Part shown: positions 16,362 through 23,899 of the stretch, one piece after another
Position numbering within the stretch: position 1 is the stretch's first letter
How the letters are laid out: each line of letters begins with the position of its first letter
Assembly (NCBI GenBank): GCA_046329575.1
Contig: JAXLUJ010000011.1
Location: forward strand, 66,311-130,310
Origin: UBA1941 sp046329575
GTDB taxonomy: Bacteria > Bacteroidota > Bacteroidia > Chitinophagales > LD1
Length of the DNA stretch: 64,000 nucleotides
Direction of reading: 5' to 3'
Notes under the pieces: model-generated
What the model was told of the DNA's origin: nothing
The model's database searches: none
What the model saw: only the letters and a program-made list of their open reading frames with translations
Position numbers and translations under genes: made by a program

Positions 16362-18515
16362 TTGAAATCCGTTCAAAACATATGGCGATTGCACGCTACA
16401 GGCTTGCTAAATAGTTACGCGCAAATCTTTTTTGCACGAAGCCGTTGGTTTGGCGCGCTGCTGCTGGCTGTTTCTTTCGTTAACCCGATGATCGGGTTTT
16501 CGGGATTGGCGGCAGTAGTGTTTGCACAAGGCCTGGCGCAGCTATTTTCCTTAGACAGAAAATTTATTCTCGAAGGTTGGTATGGTTTCAATTGTATCAT
16601 GCTTGGAATGGGCATGGGCGCTACGTTTGATTATTCGGTGGTGTTTTTTCTTTTATTACTGGTAGCGGTGGCATTAGTCATGATTTTGTTGCTCGCCTTT
16701 CAAGGTATTTTGAGCAAGTACCAACTGCCGTTCATGGGCTTGCCGTTCATTTTAGGATATTGGTGTGTATTGCTGGCTGCGCCTGCATTTCAAAACCTGG
16801 GGCCCGGTTATACCGCTTATTTCTACCAAACTGATTATTTCCGTTTTATAAATACAGCCAATGACCTGCCGGTGGCTCCGTTCATTATTACTTTTCTTCG
16901 ATCGTTAGGTGCTGTATTCTTTCAAAGCAATGCCTTTGTTGGCGCTATAATAGCCATTGGGCTACTCTTTTATTCGCGTATCTCTTTTATTCTGGCGCTA
17001 ATCGGATTCGCCACGGCCTATGCCTTTTATAAATTTACCGGAATCGATACTCGCGGGCTCAATGAGTTTTATGTGGGTGCCAATTATAGTTTTACCGCCA
17101 TCGCTATTGGTGGTTTCTTTCTAATTCCTAACCGATATACTTTCCTGCTGGCTGTAGCCATCATTCCGGTTGTAGCCATGGTGCACTATGGCGCCGTTAA
17201 CGCGCTTACAATTTTCCAATTACCTGCATTCACATTGGCCTTCACTATTTCTACACTGGCGTTATTGTATTTTTTGAAATGGCGTATTGAATCAAAATAT
17301 CTGCATTTGGTGGTACAGCAATTTTCTTCACCCGAAAAAAATCTTCGTCATTATTACATTACGGCCGACAATTACCGCTACGCACGCTACTTTCCCGTAA
17401 CCCTGCCTTTTTGGGGCGAATGGATGGTAAGCCAGGGCAACGATGGCACCATCACGCATCTAGGCGATTGGAGCAAAGCGCTTGATTTTGTTTTGTTGGA
17501 TGAAGAAATGAAGACCTATGCCAATCCGGGTACCGAGTTGGAAGATTTCTACTGTTATAACAAACCGGTTTTAGCTCCGGCCGATGGATATGTTGCGGTG
17601 ATTAGCGACAATATCGAAGACAATGAAGTTTCGGATGTAAATACTGAAAAAAACTGGGGTAATAGTATAGTAATTGATCACGGTGGCGGACTCTTTTCAC
17701 AAATCAGCCACCTAAAGAAAAATTCGTTTAAAACAAGCGTTGGTAGTTTTGTGAAACGTGGCGAAATGGTAGCTGTTTGCGGCAATAGCGGGCGTTCCCC
17801 CGAACCGCATATTCATTTTCAAATGCAAACGATTCCTGTAGTAGGAGCGAAAACCCTAGCATATCCAATCGCCAGTTTTATTTCGCGCGAAGGCGATCAA
17901 TTCCGTTTGCGAATATTCGAACAGCCCCGCGAAGGAGAGTTTATCAGGCAGGTGGAAACCCATCCGCTTCTTCGCGAAGCCTTTCAGTTCACCCCCGGGA
18001 AAAAATATACATGGGAATATAGCGGTAAGAAAGAAGTATGGGAAGTATATACCGATGCCTGGAATCGTTCTTATTTATACTGCGCCGCCAACCGCGCCAC
18101 CGCCTGGTTTGTAAATGATGGCGTGATCTTCAAGTTTCTGGAATTTAAAGGCAATACCAATGGTTTGTTGTATCGGTTTTATTTAGGATGCTACAAAGTG
18201 TTTCTGGGTTTCTATCCGCAACTGGAAGTAAAAGAACGGTATCCGGTAGCATTTGCACTTCACCCGTTGGCCGATGCGGTTCAGGATGTTTTTCTGCCGT
18301 TCTTCGCGCCGGTTAGCAGTCACTTTCAATTACAATATCAGGAAGCTTATAGTTTGAATGGATCAAAAATTTTACGTTTGGCCTCCTCTTCAAAAAATAT
18401 GTTCCAATCTATAGCACTCCGGCAATTTCAAGCCGAAATGATTATCGGTGAAGGAACGTTCGAGTTTTGGGTGAATGAAGGCGATCATCAAATCAAAGCC
18501 GTATGCGTGCGCTGA
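16362..18515 (+). CDS. Urea channel fused to M23 LytM-type metallopeptidase
   Basis: A 717-residue fusion. Residues about 1-310 hold roughly ten hydrophobic helices of the urea transporter (UT) family, with LGMGMGATF and PFILGYW segments repeated in two halves. Residues about 360-500 are an M23 zinc peptidase domain: His366 and Asp375 in THLGDWSKALDF, and HxH at 483-485 in SPEPHIHFQ, with GNSIVIDHGGG between. M23 enzymes cut peptidoglycan cross-links or act as scaffolds; all ligands appear intact. The last 180 residues are unassigned. The start is a TTG at 16362, with no closer ATG. The stop region overlaps the next gene by 13 bp. Which side of the membrane the peptidase faces needs testing, though M23 function implies periplasm. 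Confidence 0.87.
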   Translation: MKSVQNIWRLHATGLLNSYAQIFFARSRWFGALLLAVSFVNPMIGFSGLAAVVFAQGLAQLFSLDRKFILEGWYGFNCIMLGMGMGATFDYSVVFFLLLLVAVALVMILLLAFQGILSKYQLPFMGLPFILGYWCVLLAAPAFQNLGPGYTAYFYQTDYFRFINTANDLPVAPFIITFLRSLGAVFFQSNAFVGAIIAIGLLFYSRISFILALIGFATAYAFYKFTGIDTRGLNEFYVGANYSFTAIAIGGFFLIPNRYTFLLAVAIIPVVAMVHYGAVNALTIFQLPAFTLAFTISTLALLYFLKWRIESKYLHLVVQQFSSPEKNLRHYYITADNYRYARYFPVTLPFWGEWMVSQGNDGTITHLGDWSKALDFVLLDEEMKTYANPGTELEDFYCYNKPVLAPADGYVAVISDNIEDNEVSDVNTEKNWGNSIVIDHGGGLFSQISHLKKNSFKTSVGSFVKRGEMVAVCGNSGRSPEPHIHFQMQTIPVVGAKTLAYPIASFISREGDQFRLRIFEQPREGEFIRQVETHPLLREAFQFTPGKKYTWEYSGKKEVWEVYTDAWNRSYLYCAANRATAWFVNDGVIFKFLEFKGNTNGLLYRFYLGCYKVFLGFYPQLEVKERYPVAFALHPLADAVQDVFLPFFAPVSSHFQLQYQEAYSLNGSKILRLASSSKNMFQSIALRQFQAEMIIGEGTFEFWVNEGDHQIKAVCVR

Positions 18516-19933
18516 CCGTAATTAGTTTACTGTTTCTGCTTGTAGAAGCTAAGGCGCAAGATCAAACTGCGTTTTACGACAGCCTCACTTTGTCAGATTA
18601 CTACATGGCCAATTGGAAGGCCTTGCTCAAGGATGGCCGCAACGCCGCCGCCAGCAACAGCGCCAACATTTATACGTTAAAACGAATGGGCTATGCCGCA
18701 CATCGTCTAAAACGCTATCACAGCAGCAATTGGTGGTATCAGAAAGCTGCAATCATTGATGCTAAAGATCCGGATGTGCTCACCATGTTGTATGCTAACC
18801 ATCTCGAACTAGGTAATTCGCAGGAACGGTATCAGGCGCAAAAAGGCATGAGCTTTGAACTTCAACAGTATTTAGGACTTCGGAAAATACCTGTGCTGGA
18901 CTATGGATTTGCTGAGTTCTGTGCCGCACCAAATAACAACGAAAAGCGCAATGGTAATTTACAGAAATCACAGTTTAATGCCGCGCGACCTGCAACTCGT
19001 TTTTCTCAATTTCTGAACGAGCCCATTTATTATTGGTCGGCCGGCCTTAATTTTAATCTTAAAAAGAAGGGGCAACTCCTTTTTCAGTACTCCGGATTTT
19101 CTTCTGCAATCGTACAACGCGAACAATTGTTAGGGCTTCGGCAAACCGGCACCATCAAAGTGGATGGAAACAATGAACCGGTTTATTTACGAGTTGATTC
19201 CAGCTTAACCAATAAATACCATCTTCAACAACACCAATTTTATTTGGCATTAAAACTTCTTACTAAAAATAACACCCTTGTGGTTCCTTACCTTCACGGA
19301 ATGCTGAATTTTTCAAGTCCGTTTGTGGTAAACGCCACCTCTGCCGAACTTCATGTGCAACCCAATCCTGCATCTTTAACCACCGTTCCGGTTTTTGAAA
19401 TAAACAAGCCGGCGCAAGTAAGTGGTGGCCTTACGCTCGGAATTTTGGCCGGCCGCCAGCTGCGTCAGTTGTGGATAGACGGTAACTTGAGCTATACGTA
19501 CTTTAATACCCGCTCATTTGTTCAAGCCACTCTGGGGGTGGCATGGTCGCCTTTCGGCAACCTGAAACTGGTGGTAGCGCCGCGTTTCAGTTATGTTTAC
19601 GTTGCCGGCGAAAGCCGCGCCATTGCTTCACTTCAGGTGAGTTCGCAACTACATCGGTTGGTTTATATTTCGGCATCCGGCGGTTATGGCGATCGCTCCA
19701 ACACTACTGAAGCCGCAGGTAGTTTGAACTTCTTTGGGGCCGATCACATGGCTTGGTTTGCAGGCGCTTCGCTTTATATACCGGTTTTGAAAAATCTGCA
19801 TGTCTATACTTCGTATCAGTTTAGAGCCATGCAAAGCGAAAATTTGTTGTACATACGCCCCGATATTTTTGGTAAGGTTACCACTAACTATAACACACAT
19901 TTAATTTCAATAGGCTTAAAATTTCTATTATGA
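18503..19933 (+). CDS. Outer-membrane beta-barrel protein with N-terminal TPR-like part (YaiO-like)
   Basis: Exported protein of 476 residues with signal peptide (ALTVISLLFLLVEAKAQ). Residues about 30-120 are helical and TPR-like (YTLKRMGYAAHRLKRY, NWWYQKAAIID). From about 170 to the end the sequence alternates polar and hydrophobic residues in strands and closes with a terminal strand ending in LKFLL, as in outer-membrane barrels; the overall plan is like the YaiO family. It overlaps the urea channel-M23 gene by 13 bp and the TPR gene by 4 bp, so it belongs to the same operon. It may provide the outer-membrane part of an envelope-spanning assembly. Ligand unknown. Confidence 0.78.
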   Translation: MRALTVISLLFLLVEAKAQDQTAFYDSLTLSDYYMANWKALLKDGRNAAASNSANIYTLKRMGYAAHRLKRYHSSNWWYQKAAIIDAKDPDVLTMLYANHLELGNSQERYQAQKGMSFELQQYLGLRKIPVLDYGFAEFCAAPNNNEKRNGNLQKSQFNAARPATRFSQFLNEPIYYWSAGLNFNLKKKGQLLFQYSGFSSAIVQREQLLGLRQTGTIKVDGNNEPVYLRVDSSLTNKYHLQQHQFYLALKLLTKNNTLVVPYLHGMLNFSSPFVVNATSAELHVQPNPASLTTVPVFEINKPAQVSGGLTLGILAGRQLRQLWIDGNLSYTYFNTRSFVQATLGVAWSPFGNLKLVVAPRFSYVYVAGESRAIASLQVSSQLHRLVYISASGGYGDRSNTTEAAGSLNFFGADHMAWFAGASLYIPVLKNLHVYTSYQFRAMQSENLLYIRPDIFGKVTTNYNTHLISIGLKFLL

Positions 19934-20541
19934 AAAAACAAATCATCACGGCAATTGGGGCGCTTGTAATCTTTAGCGCTTCCGGTCAGGATTTCCAGGC
20001 TGATCAGAAAGCATTTCGCGACAGCTATTCCAATGAAAATGCCAAGCTCTATGATCGCGCCGCCGAAAATATCAGGCAGGTGTATAACGATAAAAGTTAT
20101 GAAATGAACCTGCGAATGGGTTGGCTGATGTACCTTCAAGGCAAGTACATCGAATCGCAGAAATTTTATGAAAAGGCAATTGCTTTGGAACCGCGTTCCA
20201 TTGAAGCAAAGTTTGGACTGGTTTATCCGCTGGCTGCCGGTCAGAAATGGGACGATGTGTTGCGGCAATATGAAAACATCCTGCAAATTGACCCCTTCCA
20301 GCCAACTACACTTTATCGGGTTTCACTAATCCATTACAACCGCGGCTCTTTTGCACAAGCCAAGAAATATGCCGATAGCTACATGCAGATCTATCCTTTT
20401 AATTTCGATGGGTTATCGTTAGCCGGGTGGATCGAATTAAAAATGGGCAATAAAAGCGCGGCCAAAACGTATTTCGAACGCGCCTTGCTGCACACGCCCG
20501 ACGATAAAACTACGCTGGAAGGGCTTACCTTGTGTAAATAA
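19930..20541 (+). CDS. Exported tetratricopeptide-repeat protein
   Basis: A 203-residue protein with a signal peptide (MKKQIITAIGALVIFSASGQ) and about four TPR units (for example YLQGKYIESQKFYEKAIALE, YNRGSFAQAKKYADSYMQIY and MGNKSAAKTYFERALLHTP). TPRs form protein-binding scaffolds; location should be the periplasm. Its ATG overlaps the barrel gene stop (ATGA). It closes the operon 13676-20541; a dispersed repeat starts about 6 bp after the stop. It probably holds the barrel and the inner-membrane fusion together, which is inference from position. Confidence 0.86.
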   Translation: MKKQIITAIGALVIFSASGQDFQADQKAFRDSYSNENAKLYDRAAENIRQVYNDKSYEMNLRMGWLMYLQGKYIESQKFYEKAIALEPRSIEAKFGLVYPLAAGQKWDDVLRQYENILQIDPFQPTTLYRVSLIHYNRGSFAQAKKYADSYMQIYPFNFDGLSLAGWIELKMGNKSAAKTYFERALLHTPDDKTTLEGLTLCK

Positions 20542-20546
20542 ACCGA

Positions 20547-20705
20547 AGTGCGCTGCTCCCGGCTTGTGAATTTGGGCAGCAACCGCGCTTTCCGCTGCAA
20601 CTCCTCGCCCCGCCTTTGGTGTTCATATATTTCTTCGTTTTTTCGTTACGGGGCTGCGGGGTTTCCGCTGCAATCGCTGCTGCGGGGCAACATCCTTCCT
20701 CGGCC
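20547..20705. repeat. Dispersed GC-rich repeat (MITE-core type)
   Basis: Contains two related blocks, TTTCCGCTGCAACTCCTCGC and GGTTTCCGCTGCAATCGCTG, around an AT-rich centre (TTCATATATTTCTTCG). The wording resembles the interior of the MITE-like elements (GCTGTTCGCTGCAAGTCCTC). No terminal inverted repeat was found. It fills the space between the TPR gene and the terminator at 20761. Confidence 0.6.
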
Positions 20706-20760
20706 ATCGTCTTCACGCCGAATTGAAAAGGGTCTTGAAGGCCGCCTTTCCAAAATAGAA

Positions 20761-20790
20761 AAGCCTGAGGCGGAACACCACCTCAGGCTT
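20761..20790 (-). terminator. Terminator hairpin for the DUF1761 gene
   Basis: AAGCCTGAGG (20761-20770) and CCTCAGGCTT (20781-20790) form a perfect 10-bp stem. Read on the minus strand, the stem is followed by TTCTATTTT; read on the plus strand it is followed by TTAGCATTTCTT. It may therefore act in both directions, ending the minus-strand gene at 20823 and the plus-strand operon. Confidence 0.75.
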
Positions 20791-20822
20791 TTAGCATTTC
20801 TTACTTATAAATTAATTTACAA

Positions 20823-21314
20823 TCATGGACGGAAGTGGCAAAGAATCATCGACATGATGGTAAGTACCACTACCCAGTATCCCGCGTTGATGAAGATATA
20901 CTTCCAGCTTTTGCGCTCGAACATAGCGTTAATGGCTACCATTGGAAATGCAATAAACAATCCGGCCAGCAATCCGTGAAGGGCGCCGTGGCGGAAGGTT
21001 CGGAAATTACTTCCATAAACATTCATTACGGAATTGAAGGTGTCGGCCATTGCGGGATCTTTACCTTGAAGCATAGAGTAAAAGCCCATCTGGTGAATGC
21101 TAAGTGGTGCAATAGCAAAGGCCAGAAAGAAGCATAAAACCCAGGTAAGGCCGAAAACAACCGCCATGTTCATACCTTTTCCGGTATTAGGGTCAACTCC
21201 TGCCTCTTTCATCCAGGCGTTGCCGAAAACTTTAGGATGATACCAAATAAATCCAATAATCAATCCGACGAACGAAGCGCCGAAAATGGCCAGCATGTTA
21301 ATAGGTGCTTGCAT
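20823..21314 (-). CDS. DUF1761 membrane protein
   Basis: A 163-residue integral-membrane protein with four hydrophobic segments, the first containing GASFVGLIIGFIWYHPKVFG and the third GALHGLLAGLFIAFPMVAIN. This pattern fits DUF1761, a family of unknown function. It is monocistronic: divergent from the rhodanese gene (gap 71 bp) and followed by a hairpin at 20761-20790. No catalytic motif is seen. Confidence 0.8.
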   Translation of the reverse strand: MQAPINMLAIFGASFVGLIIGFIWYHPKVFGNAWMKEAGVDPNTGKGMNMAVVFGLTWVLCFFLAFAIAPLSIHQMGFYSMLQGKDPAMADTFNSVMNVYGSNFRTFRHGALHGLLAGLFIAFPMVAINAMFERKSWKYIFINAGYWVVVLTIMSMILCHFRP

Positions 21315-21385
21315 AGAAATGTGTTTTTAGTTTAGGTAAACATAACTTTTTTTAGTTTCGGAACCGGCGCAATGCCTAACTGATT

Positions 21386-21703
21386 ATGAAAGAGAAAACT
21401 GTACAGGAATTAAAGGAAATGATCGATACAAAAGCTGATTTTCAATTGATCGATTGCCGCGAACCACATGAATTTGAATTCTGTAATTTGAATGGTGAAC
21501 TAATACCAATGGCCGACATCCCGCATGAAACCGATAAAATTTCCAAAACAAAAACAGTAGTGATTCATTGCCGGAGCGGCAACCGCAGTGGACGCATTAT
21601 TGAATGGTTGGAACAAATGCATGGCTATACCAACTTGTACAATCTCAAGGGCGGTATTCTTGCCTGGGCCGATGAAATTGATGCGGCTGTTCCGAAATAT
21701 TAA
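21386..21703 (+). CDS. Single-domain rhodanese-like protein
   Basis: A 105-residue cytoplasmic rhodanese domain that can carry sulfur as a persulfide. The active-site cysteine lies in VIHCRSGNRSG (loop CRSGNR), and the N-terminal CH2A-like element is LIDCREPHEFEFCNL. The length is usual for stand-alone rhodanese proteins. It ends directly against the stop of the convergent gene at 21704, without spacer. Sulfur donor and acceptor are unknown. Confidence 0.88.
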   Translation: MKEKTVQELKEMIDTKADFQLIDCREPHEFEFCNLNGELIPMADIPHETDKISKTKTVVIHCRSGNRSGRIIEWLEQMHGYTNLYNLKGGILAWADEIDAAVPKY

Positions 21704-22351
21704 TTACTCGCCAGCCTTAGGCGTATACTTTTCTTTCTTTTTAAAATCGCCCCGCTTCCAGGCGCGAATAAATTCTGCCCACGCCAGCGGACTGCCCAAA
21801 CCACTTGGGGCCGATTGACCGTAGTAATACGTTTTTGCAGCCTGACTTCTTAAATAATTTTCTGTGGCTTCGTTGCCATCAACAGGAAGCTTTTCTCCAA
21901 GCGCCGCTAACAGCTGCCTGTTGGTATTCTCCTCGGCGCGCTCTTCTTCGGTTTTGGGCAGTTTCAAGTTTCTGAAGTAATCCGGAAAGTTCGTTTTGTC
22001 GCCCCACGGGTAAACAATAGCCGTAGGCAAATAGTATTCGTTCTTCGACATCAACTGTATTACTGAATACTTATCGGAAGGAAGGCTTTTAGGAATGCGG
22101 TACACTGCAGGTTTGAAACCAATGCAAGTGAAATAAAGCGTATCGCCTTTATGCGCGGCAAACGAGAAAAAGCCATCCGGTCCGGCTGTGGCTTTACGGT
22201 TAACCCCCAAAATGGAAATGTGCGCATAGGGAATGCCCATCAACGAATCGGCCGTCATGGCAAATCCTGAAAACTGAATAAGTGTGGAATCACTCTGGGC
22301 GTTTACAACCAAAGTAACTATCAATGCCGCTATAACAAAAATGTGTTTCAC
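21704..22351 (-). CDS. Exported carboxypeptidase-regulatory-like domain protein
   Basis: A 215-residue exported protein with signal peptide (KHIFVIAALIVTLVVNAQ). Residues about 27-110 look like a CarboxypepD_reg-like beta-sandwich (FSGFAMTADSLMGIPYAHIS, ATAGPDGFFSFAAHKGD, YFTCIGFKP), as found at the N-terminus of many Bacteroidota outer-membrane proteins. The C-terminal half (PDYFRNLKLPKTEEERAEEN onward) is charged and unrecognised. Its stop abuts the rhodanese stop. The function is unknown. Confidence 0.75.
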   Translation of the reverse strand: MKHIFVIAALIVTLVVNAQSDSTLIQFSGFAMTADSLMGIPYAHISILGVNRKATAGPDGFFSFAAHKGDTLYFTCIGFKPAVYRIPKSLPSDKYSVIQLMSKNEYYLPTAIVYPWGDKTNFPDYFRNLKLPKTEEERAEENTNRQLLAALGEKLPVDGNEATENYLRSQAAKTYYYGQSAPSGLGSPLAWAEFIRAWKRGDFKKKEKYTPKAGE

Positions 22352-22485
22352 TCTAACGAATTTACAACCATTCCCTAATAATGAAAGGAGTGTGCCTGAA
22401 GCGCAGGCTATTTAACATCAATTTAGAAGCCTCCTGCCAACATCTCATTTTACAGGCTACGTTGACGGTTTATTTCATTTGCAAT

Positions 22486-23778
22486 TCAACGCATTTTCAA
22501 ATCTTCAAATTCGTAACCAATGTCGCTCCTGAAATACATCCCTTCAAACGCTATACCGCTGATTCTTTTTTTAGAATGTGCTACTGCTTCAGCAATAGTA
22601 CTGCCGTAGGAAGTTACGGCCAACACTCTTCCACCATTACTAACCACGTGGTTGTTTTTCAAAGCGGTTCCGGAATGAAATACGTACGTATTTTCCTGAG
22701 GTGCTTCTAATCCGCTGATTACTTTTCCCTTTTCATAGTCACCCGGATATCCTCCTGATGTCACCACTATTGTAGCCGTACTGCGGTCATCTACCTCAAT
22801 TTTTTCCTCTTGTAGTTTGCCTTCCGAAAGTGCAATAAGGTGTTTAAGGAGGTCCGACTTCAAACGTGGCAGCACCACTTCTGTTTCCGGATCGCCCAGG
22901 CGGCAATTGTATTCAATTACCATAGGCTCATTGCCCACCTTTATTAACCCTATAAACACAAAACCGTGATACACTAATCCATCCTGATGTAATCCCTGAA
23001 TAGTTGGAGCAATTACTTTTTCCTCTACTTTTTTCATGAATTCAGGCGTACAAAATGGAACCGGCGAAACCGCGCCCATACCTCCGGTGTTTAAACCCGT
23101 ATCCTTTTCGCCAATACGCTTGTAATCTTTGGCTTCGGGCAAGATCTTGTAATGTTGGCCATCAGTAAGCACAAAAACGGAAAATTCGATTCCTGAAAGA
23201 AACGATTCGATGACCACGGTAGTAGAGGCGGCTCCAAACTTCGATTTTTCAATCATTTCATGAAGTTCGCGCAGCGCTTCGGCTTTGTCGTTAATTATCA
23301 AAACGCCTTTACCTGCGGCCAAACCATCGGCTTTTAACACAATAGGCGGTACCTGCGCCTCAATAAAAGCCGCAGCCTCCTGTAAGTTTTGGGAATTGAA
23401 CTCTTTGTAAGCGGCGGTGGGAATGTTATGGCGCTGCATAAACTTTTTGGCAAACGCCTTACTGCCTTCCAGTTGCGCCGCCTTGGCCGATGGGCCGGTA
23501 ACCGCAATGTGCTGCAATTCAATATCCTTTTGAAAGAAGTCGAAAATGCCGTTTACCAGCGGTTCTTCAGGGCCAACAACGATATGTGCAATTTTTTCGC
23601 GAAGCGAAAATTCTTTTAAACCTTGAAAATCATTCACTCCGATGGCCACATTCGTACCACAAAGCGATGTTCCGGCATTGCCCGGCGCGATAAACAAACG
23701 GGTGCAAAATGGGCTGGCAGCAATGGTTTTAGCTAAAGCATGCTCTCTGCCGCCTGAGCCTAAAATTAGAACATTCAT
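22486..23778 (-). CDS. purD: Phosphoribosylamine-glycine ligase (GAR synthetase)
   Basis: Second step of de novo purine synthesis: ATP-dependent joining of glycine to phosphoribosylamine. The 430-residue protein starts with the PurD N-domain motif MNVLILGSGGREHALAKTIA, has an ATP-grasp domain (FAKKFMQRHNIPTAAY, PIVLKADGLAAGKGVLI, NTGGMGAVSP) with the metal-binding NCRLGDPETEVVLPRLKSDL, and the C-domain (VVTSGGYPGDYEKGK). The length and motifs are canonical. It is transcribed alone, with 134 bp to the gene at 21704-22351 that holds nothing I can identify. Confidence 0.97.
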   Translation of the reverse strand: MNVLILGSGGREHALAKTIAASPFCTRLFIAPGNAGTSLCGTNVAIGVNDFQGLKEFSLREKIAHIVVGPEEPLVNGIFDFFQKDIELQHIAVTGPSAKAAQLEGSKAFAKKFMQRHNIPTAAYKEFNSQNLQEAAAFIEAQVPPIVLKADGLAAGKGVLIINDKAEALRELHEMIEKSKFGAASTTVVIESFLSGIEFSVFVLTDGQHYKILPEAKDYKRIGEKDTGLNTGGMGAVSPVPFCTPEFMKKVEEKVIAPTIQGLHQDGLVYHGFVFIGLIKVGNEPMVIEYNCRLGDPETEVVLPRLKSDLLKHLIALSEGKLQEEKIEVDDRSTATIVVTSGGYPGDYEKGKVISGLEAPQENTYVFHSGTALKNNHVVSNGGRVLAVTSYGSTIAEAVAHSKKRISGIAFEGMYFRSDIGYEFEDLKMR

Positions 23779-23867
23779 CGGCTAAAAATAAGAGAACATT
23801 TGATGTATTTTTCAAACATATTAAGATATTGATTTATATGTATTTATGGTAATGTCACATTTGGTAT

Positions 23868-23875
23868 TAGTTTTG
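23868..23875 (+). promoter_or_regulatory. -7 element for the large surface protein gene
   Basis: TAGTTTTG fits the Bacteroidota -7 consensus TAnnTTTG and lies 25 bp before the ATG at 23900. No clear TTTG is seen at the expected -33 distance. Its position argues that the upstream ATG at 23846 is not used. Confidence 0.5.
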
Positions 23876-23899
23876 CAATCCTATTATAAATCTCAATAT

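Noticed and set aside
20548..20979. 143-residue plus-strand frame
   Set aside because: Starts in the repeat and runs antisense to the DUF1761 gene.
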